In this document: positions 7,771 to 12,291 of the stretch, piece by piece
Numbering within the stretch: the first letter of the stretch is position 1
How the letters are laid out: each line of letters starts with the position of its first letter
The notes under the pieces: generated by a model
What the model was told of the DNA's origin: nothing
Seen by the model: the letters and a program-made list of their open reading frames with translations, nothing else
Databases searched by the model: none
Position numbers and translations under genes: made by a program
Source: an uncultured Collinsella sp.
GTDB taxonomy: Bacteria; Actinomycetota; Coriobacteriia; Coriobacteriales; Coriobacteriaceae
Length of the DNA: 12,291 nt
Assembly: GCA_937934165.1 (NCBI GenBank)
Contig: CALGZX010000153.1
Span: 1-12,291, forward strand
Direction: 5' to 3'

Positions 7771-7974
7771 CTACGTTTGATCAATGCCACAGTGATCTAC
7801 AACGCAGATGCTGCCGCCATCCATGTCATAGTCGCAGTAATCGTATGCACCACAGCCATCTGCTTTATCATAAACAGTACAGATGTCAGTAATGCCCAAG
7901 AGGCAGTCAAAAGACATCGGCTTCACGCCTGCCTCGTCGCCACTTCCTGGATTAATCGGATGAATATGCTTCAC
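7771..7974 (-). CDS. Cys/Asp-rich RiPP precursor peptide, first copy
   Basis: A 67-residue peptide from a GTG start with GGGAGG (7980-7985, minus strand) at good spacing. It begins MKHIHPINPGSGDEAG, a likely leader, and has six cysteines (24, 32, 41, 47, 57, 62). CTVYD (32-36) and CGAYD (41-45) are CxxxD motifs; Cys47, 57 and 62 have Asp at +3, and Cys24 at +6. Asp is very abundant and there is almost no positive charge in the core. Its stop is 30 nt before the ATG of the second precursor, so both should be on one mRNA. The 30 codons read upstream of the GTG in this frame (to about 8022) are not part of the gene, because the shared leader and the binding site mark this start. Expected to be the main substrate of the neighbouring maturase; cleavage site unknown. 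Confidence 0.87.
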   Translation of the reverse strand: MKHIHPINPGSGDEAGVKPMSFDCLLGITDICTVYDKADGCGAYDYCDYDMDGGSICVVDHCGIDQT

Positions 7975-8143
7975 GACTACCTCCCTTTGAGTGCAGAAAA
8001 ACCTCAATATTGTGTATAACAAACCAAGATGTCTAGTTCACCATATTTCTAGAATGGTTTCGGCGAACGTAGCAATAAGCTTTGCAGACGGTAATCAGAA
8101 GAACGAACACCTCCACAATGGTGACAGCAATGCGCTGAACCGC

Positions 8144-9501
8144 TTATTCCGATACAGTAGCTTCTCGTTGATTTTTCTCCTGCGAAGATGAGTGGCGGGA
8201 AATAAGGTCAAAAGCCATCTCGTAGCACATTTTTCTATATTCACATGATGCAGGGTGTAGACTCTTGGGCAAGTAGCCGTGCTCGTCTGCAGCCTCCCAG
8301 CTACAGCCCCCACCACAGAAAGACCGAGCCCAACAGTCCGTACAGTCAATTCTTTTTTCGACACCCTGACTCCAGTTTTCAATATACCTAGTTTCGTCAA
8401 TTCCGGTGACGATGTTGCCCATTTTGAATCGCATCATCCCGACAAACCTGTGACAGGGGTATACGTCCCCTTCGGGAGTCACGGAAATAAAACGCCTGCC
8501 AGCCCCGCATCCGACAAAGGCGATCCTGTTGCTCATAATCAAATCAACTGCAGTTTTCAATGTTCTAAACAAGGGCTTTTCCCCTTGATCAATCTGTTTG
8601 AGATATTGATCCGCCAAATCTATTAGGCCCGCCCTGATTTTGTTTAATGAGTGTTCGTCGAGTTTGATATTCTCATCGAATGAGCTCACGGGCGAGAAGT
8701 AAATCCTTCTGAAGCCCATCTCTTTAAACTGAAGATAGTCTTCAACAAGGTTACAGTTATTATTTGTTAAGGTCGCTCTTGCGCCGAAGGGGAACGACTC
8801 GGAAAAACGACGAACGTTTTTGTCGATATCGGAGAAAGAGCCGCCTCCCGTCTTGTACGGGCGTGATGCATCGTGCTTGCATCCTGTACCATCGAGACTA
8901 ATCAGAACAGAAAACCCGTGCTCCTTGAAAGAATTCACAGCAGTGTCATTCAAAAGCGTTCCGTTGGTCGTAATAGAATAGGTAAAGTTTCTATTGGGGT
9001 ATATTCTTTTTGAATAGTCGACCGTTTTCCATATCAGCGGCTCGTTAATCATGGGTTCCCCACCAAAAAAGACGATCGCAAGCGTTTCGTTTTCCGATGA
9101 ACTTGCGACGAGGTAGTCGACCGCCTTGAAGGCTATCTCGTCTGTCATCAGCAGAGGAGACGTTCCATAATCTCCTTTACCGGCAAAACAGTAACTACAA
9201 CCAAGGTTGCATGCATGTGAAACGTGGAGTTCGATGGATCTAAGTTTTCGAGGCGTGTCTTTTGTTAAGAAAGTCCGCTCAGACAATCGTTGATACTCAT
9301 CAATGTCGTCTTCAAGTTCTGCTATGGTCGTTTGGTCGTAGCCTTTCGCAGCAAGTGACTTTGTTAGCAACTTCGAGTTGACCGTTCTTCCCGATGCTTC
9401 AAATATGCGAAGCGCATCTTCTGATGCTTGGTCAACCTGAAAGCAATTGCGAGTGACCTCATCGAAGCAGTAACGACGATCACTTACTGAGAAAAATGCA
9501 T
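8144..9501 (-). CDS. Radical SAM/SPASM peptide maturase, start region shifted
   Basis: Should reductively cleave SAM and install thioether cross-links in the two precursors downstream. The uninterrupted frame from TTG 9370 (408 residues) has CNLGCSYCF (Cys54, 58, 61 for the SAM cluster), GGEP (103-106) and a SPASM domain with Cys288, 306, 343, 346, 352, 356, 376 and 382 for auxiliary clusters. The frame stays open back to 9508 and encodes RRYCFDEVTRNCFQVDQAS, typical of the RRE-like N-terminus that binds leader peptides, but contains no ATG, GTG or TTG before 9370, where there is no ribosome binding site. ATG 9501, preceded by GAGG, joins this frame if one T is added to the T5 tract (9492-9496), giving 452 residues, the usual size for ranthipeptide enzymes; ATG 9518 joins if one T is lost. 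So it is a frameshifted, phase-variable or mis-sequenced gene. Confidence 0.9.
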
Positions 9502-9518
9502 ACGTTCCTCAATTTCAT

Positions 9519-10017
9519 GCTGGACTGGCACTAACCTTGTTTATTGTTGCGCAGCTATAAAAAACCACCAGCGGGGATTCGGTGTGCGGCCCAATCGGAC
9601 TCCCAAAAGGTTCTATTTGAGACTGGCAAGCTTTGTGTTGTTGGCACTTCGACAGCGCTCTTTATTCCAACATGGAGCCTCGCAGTTTGAGTCGACTTGC
9701 CTCTGGAAGGTCCGATCTTAACTTGATTTAGGATGAAAACAGATTACAGGCGCGCTCCTCTAGAAAGAAAGGAAACCAATCGCCGCCTTTCACCGGGAAA
9801 GTTTTTATAGCCCACCTCGAGCAAAATGAAAGATGCGAGAGCGATTGGGGAACAACGCGAATCTCCCCTTTTGGGTGGGAGCGAGCCTTCAGCCACCGGC
9901 GAACGACTCGCCCTGGTCAGAATCTGGAAGTGGTGCCGGGCCGCTTGGGCCTCCCCGGTGACTTCGTGGGGCTTACCTGCCTGACGTCGAGGAGTACATC
10001 CGCAAGATTCGTTCCCT
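9519..10017. other. Gene-poor stretch between maturase and FHA remnant
   Basis: No gene or RNA is supported here. The left half is AT-rich like the island and must hold the maturase promoter; on the minus strand TTTTTTATAG and AACAATAAAC are AT-rich candidates but no convincing -35/-10 pair stands out. From about 9880 the composition becomes GC-rich. A short plus-strand frame reading YLPDVEEYIRKIRSLCRLL near 9973-10040 looks protein-like and may be the remains of a gene end, family unknown. Confidence 0.4.
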
Positions 10018-10503
10018 ATGCCGTTTGCTCTCACGCCCGCCTTAGTTCCAAGTCGGGCGAGCCGCCGCGCTCATGCGACCCGTGGCGGCGACACGTCGAC
10101 GCCGCGCTCGCTGAGCACATCTTCGGTCGCGGGCGAGCACGAGGTCGCGCCGGCGCATCCGCTGGGACTGCTGTGCGTGCAAAACGGCTACGTGGTGAGC
10201 GTCCCGCGCTGGATTCAGCCGAGTGAGGAAGGCGTTGAGATCGGAGCGCTGGCAACGGGGGAGGGCGGCATCACCGACGACGTCGGCGACGACGTCTCGG
10301 CCCGCCATGCCCATATCTGGTGCGACGAGTCTGGCGCATGGTTTGTCGAGGACCTGTCGTCCACTAACGGCACCGTGGTGGTAAACGGGGCCACGAGTGT
10401 GTGTATTCAAGTAGAGCCCGGCCGCTCCGCCCAGCTCAACCCCGGCGACGAGCTCAAACTCGGCGAATCCACCACCTACGCCATCCTGCTCGGCGCCCTC
10501 TAG
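10018..10503 (+). pseudogene. 5'-truncated FHA-domain gene (copy B)
   Basis: From about 10069 the frame encodes a protein that aligns with residues 170-312 of the full FHA protein at 2818-3756: hinge, SARHAH and SSTNGT loops and identical C-terminal strands, with one extra Asp before the phosphothreonine loop. The N-terminal 170 residues are absent and the sequence before 10069 is unrelated. ATG 10018 has no visible ribosome binding site. It is therefore either the stranded tail of the original gene, or a second paralogue beheaded by the island. Many differences to copy A are silent, so the domain evolved under selection before it was cut off. A free-standing FHA domain being expressed is possible but unsupported. 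Confidence 0.75.
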
Positions 10504-10619
10504 CCGGCAGTTAGGTGTTCCTTTCCTGCCGGTACTTGGGGACACTCCTTGGCGCGTCAGAGCCAGTCGTCCGGGGATGGAGGGACCATTCTGGCCTTTG
10601 GCGGTCACCCGGGGTAAAC
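10069..10619 (+). repeat. Direct repeat copy B: FHA 3' end plus downstream region
   Basis: Partner of 3325-3875, in the same orientation. It includes the stop codon, the CCGGCAG/CTGCCGG hairpin and the conserved GGGGACACTCC text and ends about 330 nt before nifJ. Because this copy adjoins normal GC-rich backbone, it may represent the original chromosomal end of the FHA gene. Confidence 0.85.
10504..10532 (+). terminator. Hairpin after the FHA remnant (copy B)
   Basis: CCGGCAG (10504-10510) pairs with CTGCCGG (10526-10532) across a 15-nt loop. Same position and stem as after the full-length FHA gene, with a changed loop. No U-tract follows. Confidence 0.45.
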
Positions 10620-10638
10620 CTTTACCGCCCGCCTATAT

Positions 10639-10671
10639 TTGCCGAAATATGGCTTGGCGGCGGGGTACAAT
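10639..10671 (+). promoter_or_regulatory. Possible nifJ promoter
   Basis: TACAAT (10666-10671) is a good -10 match in GC-rich surroundings. The nearest -35-like hexamer, TTGCCG (10639-10644), is 21 nt upstream, longer than ideal. If used, it makes a leader of about 280 nt before nifJ. Assignment is tentative. Confidence 0.35.
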
Positions 10672-10952
10672 AAGCCCGCATGCGGATTTCCGTTGCGGGC
10701 GCTTCCCATCGCCGGGGCGTGCCCGGGAGCATCCGGCATGCGGCCTTTGCGGCGCTCGGTCATGTGCAAGACGGGCGGTCGGGTCTGTGGGGCGCATCAG
10801 CTGGCCCTCGCCTCGGCATGTCTTCTCTCCACGCCACGTACCTGCTGCTGAGCCTGCCTGCCAGATGATTGGAAGCAACAGCGTAAATCCCATCACGCCA
10901 ACATCCCGGCGATCGCCGGGGCCTGTATACCTATATGAGAGGAGAGGGGTAT
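10672..10952 (+). promoter_or_regulatory. Long GC-rich leader of nifJ with hairpins
   Basis: No gene is convincing here. GCCCGCA (10674-10680) pairs with TGCGGGC (10694-10700) at the start of the presumed transcript. A perfect 16-bp palindrome CCCGGCGATCGCCGGG lies at 10905-10920, 32 nt before the nifJ ATG. The palindrome could be an operator for a dimeric regulator, or a hairpin. I could not match the leader to a known riboswitch or small RNA. Confidence 0.35.

Positions 10953-12291
<1,339 letters not shown>

Larger units (their letters stand above)
3876..10068. other. Putative acquired island carrying a RiPP gene cluster
   Basis: The block is visibly richer in A/T than both flanks, uses different codons, contains several decayed genes and interrupts what would otherwise be FHA gene followed by nifJ. 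It is bounded by the two FHA-tail repeats. No integrase, transposase, tRNA or terminal inverted repeat is visible, so entry by homologous recombination between FHA alleles, or loss of the mobility gene, fits better than an intact mobile element. The exact ends are uncertain; GC-rich character returns at about 9880, slightly before the repeat. From 3876 to 4011 I see no gene. Confidence 0.6.

Noticed and set aside
8033..8116. 27-codon hydrophobic frame between maturase and first precursor (VEVFVLLITVCKAYCYV)
   Set aside because: Only a GTG start without a ribosome binding site; lies in frame after the maturase stop and may simply be chance, although its hydrophobic character is similar to the peptide at 7375-7482.
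3876..10068. Transposase, integrase, tRNA attachment site or CRISPR array in the island
   Set aside because: No DDE, tyrosine or serine recombinase motifs, no tRNA-like fold and no regularly spaced repeats were seen on either strand.
10855..10890. GGAAGCAACAGCGTAAA resembles the conserved loop of SRP 4.5S RNA
   Set aside because: The paired CAGG-type strand opposite the loop is absent and no closing helix can be drawn, so no SRP RNA is called.

Overview
The window looks like a gut actinobacterium of the Coriobacteriia, most likely Collinsella or a close relative. The flanks are GC-rich with strongly biased codons, and the gene content is anaerobic: a pyruvate:ferredoxin oxidoreductase lies at the right edge. 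The genus is an inference from general character; there is no rRNA or other marker here.

Left flank (1-3756): a tight plus-strand operon of a single-pass membrane protein with a Ser/Gly-rich linker, a Ser/Thr protein kinase with C-terminal membrane segments, and an FHA-domain protein. The first two genes overlap by ATGA and the last two are 3 nt apart. This reads as a kinase plus phosphothreonine-reader signalling module.

Middle (about 3876-10068): a visibly AT-richer block, probably acquired. It is bracketed by two diverged direct copies of the 3' end of the FHA gene plus its downstream hairpin (3325-3875 and 10069-10619). It holds a methyltransferase pseudogene with several lesions, an intact ABC exporter (5022-6674), a decayed gene that overlapped the ABC stop, and a convergent minus-strand RiPP operon. 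That operon consists of a radical SAM/SPASM maturase (9501-8144), two homologous Cys/Asp-rich precursor peptides (7974-7771 and 7740-7561, neither called as a complete gene by simple length-based ORF finding), and a 35-residue hydrophobic peptide (7482-7375), followed by a strong hairpin terminator. The precursors share the leader start MKHIHP and a six-cysteine core. In that core many Cys are followed by Asp four residues later, the spacing seen in Cys-Asp thioether ranthipeptides such as freyrasin. The likely scheme is that the maturase installs thioethers, an unlinked host protease removes the leader, and the ABC protein exports the product. The maturase frame extends upstream into an RRE-like N-terminus but has no start codon there. 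A one-base change in a T5 tract would join it to a well-placed ATG, so the system may be phase-variable, recently broken, or affected by a sequence error.

Right flank (10069-12291): a 5'-truncated second copy of the FHA tail, a GC-rich leader of about 280 nt with a promoter-like TACAAT and a 16-bp palindrome, and the N-terminal 446 codons of nifJ, cut by the window edge.
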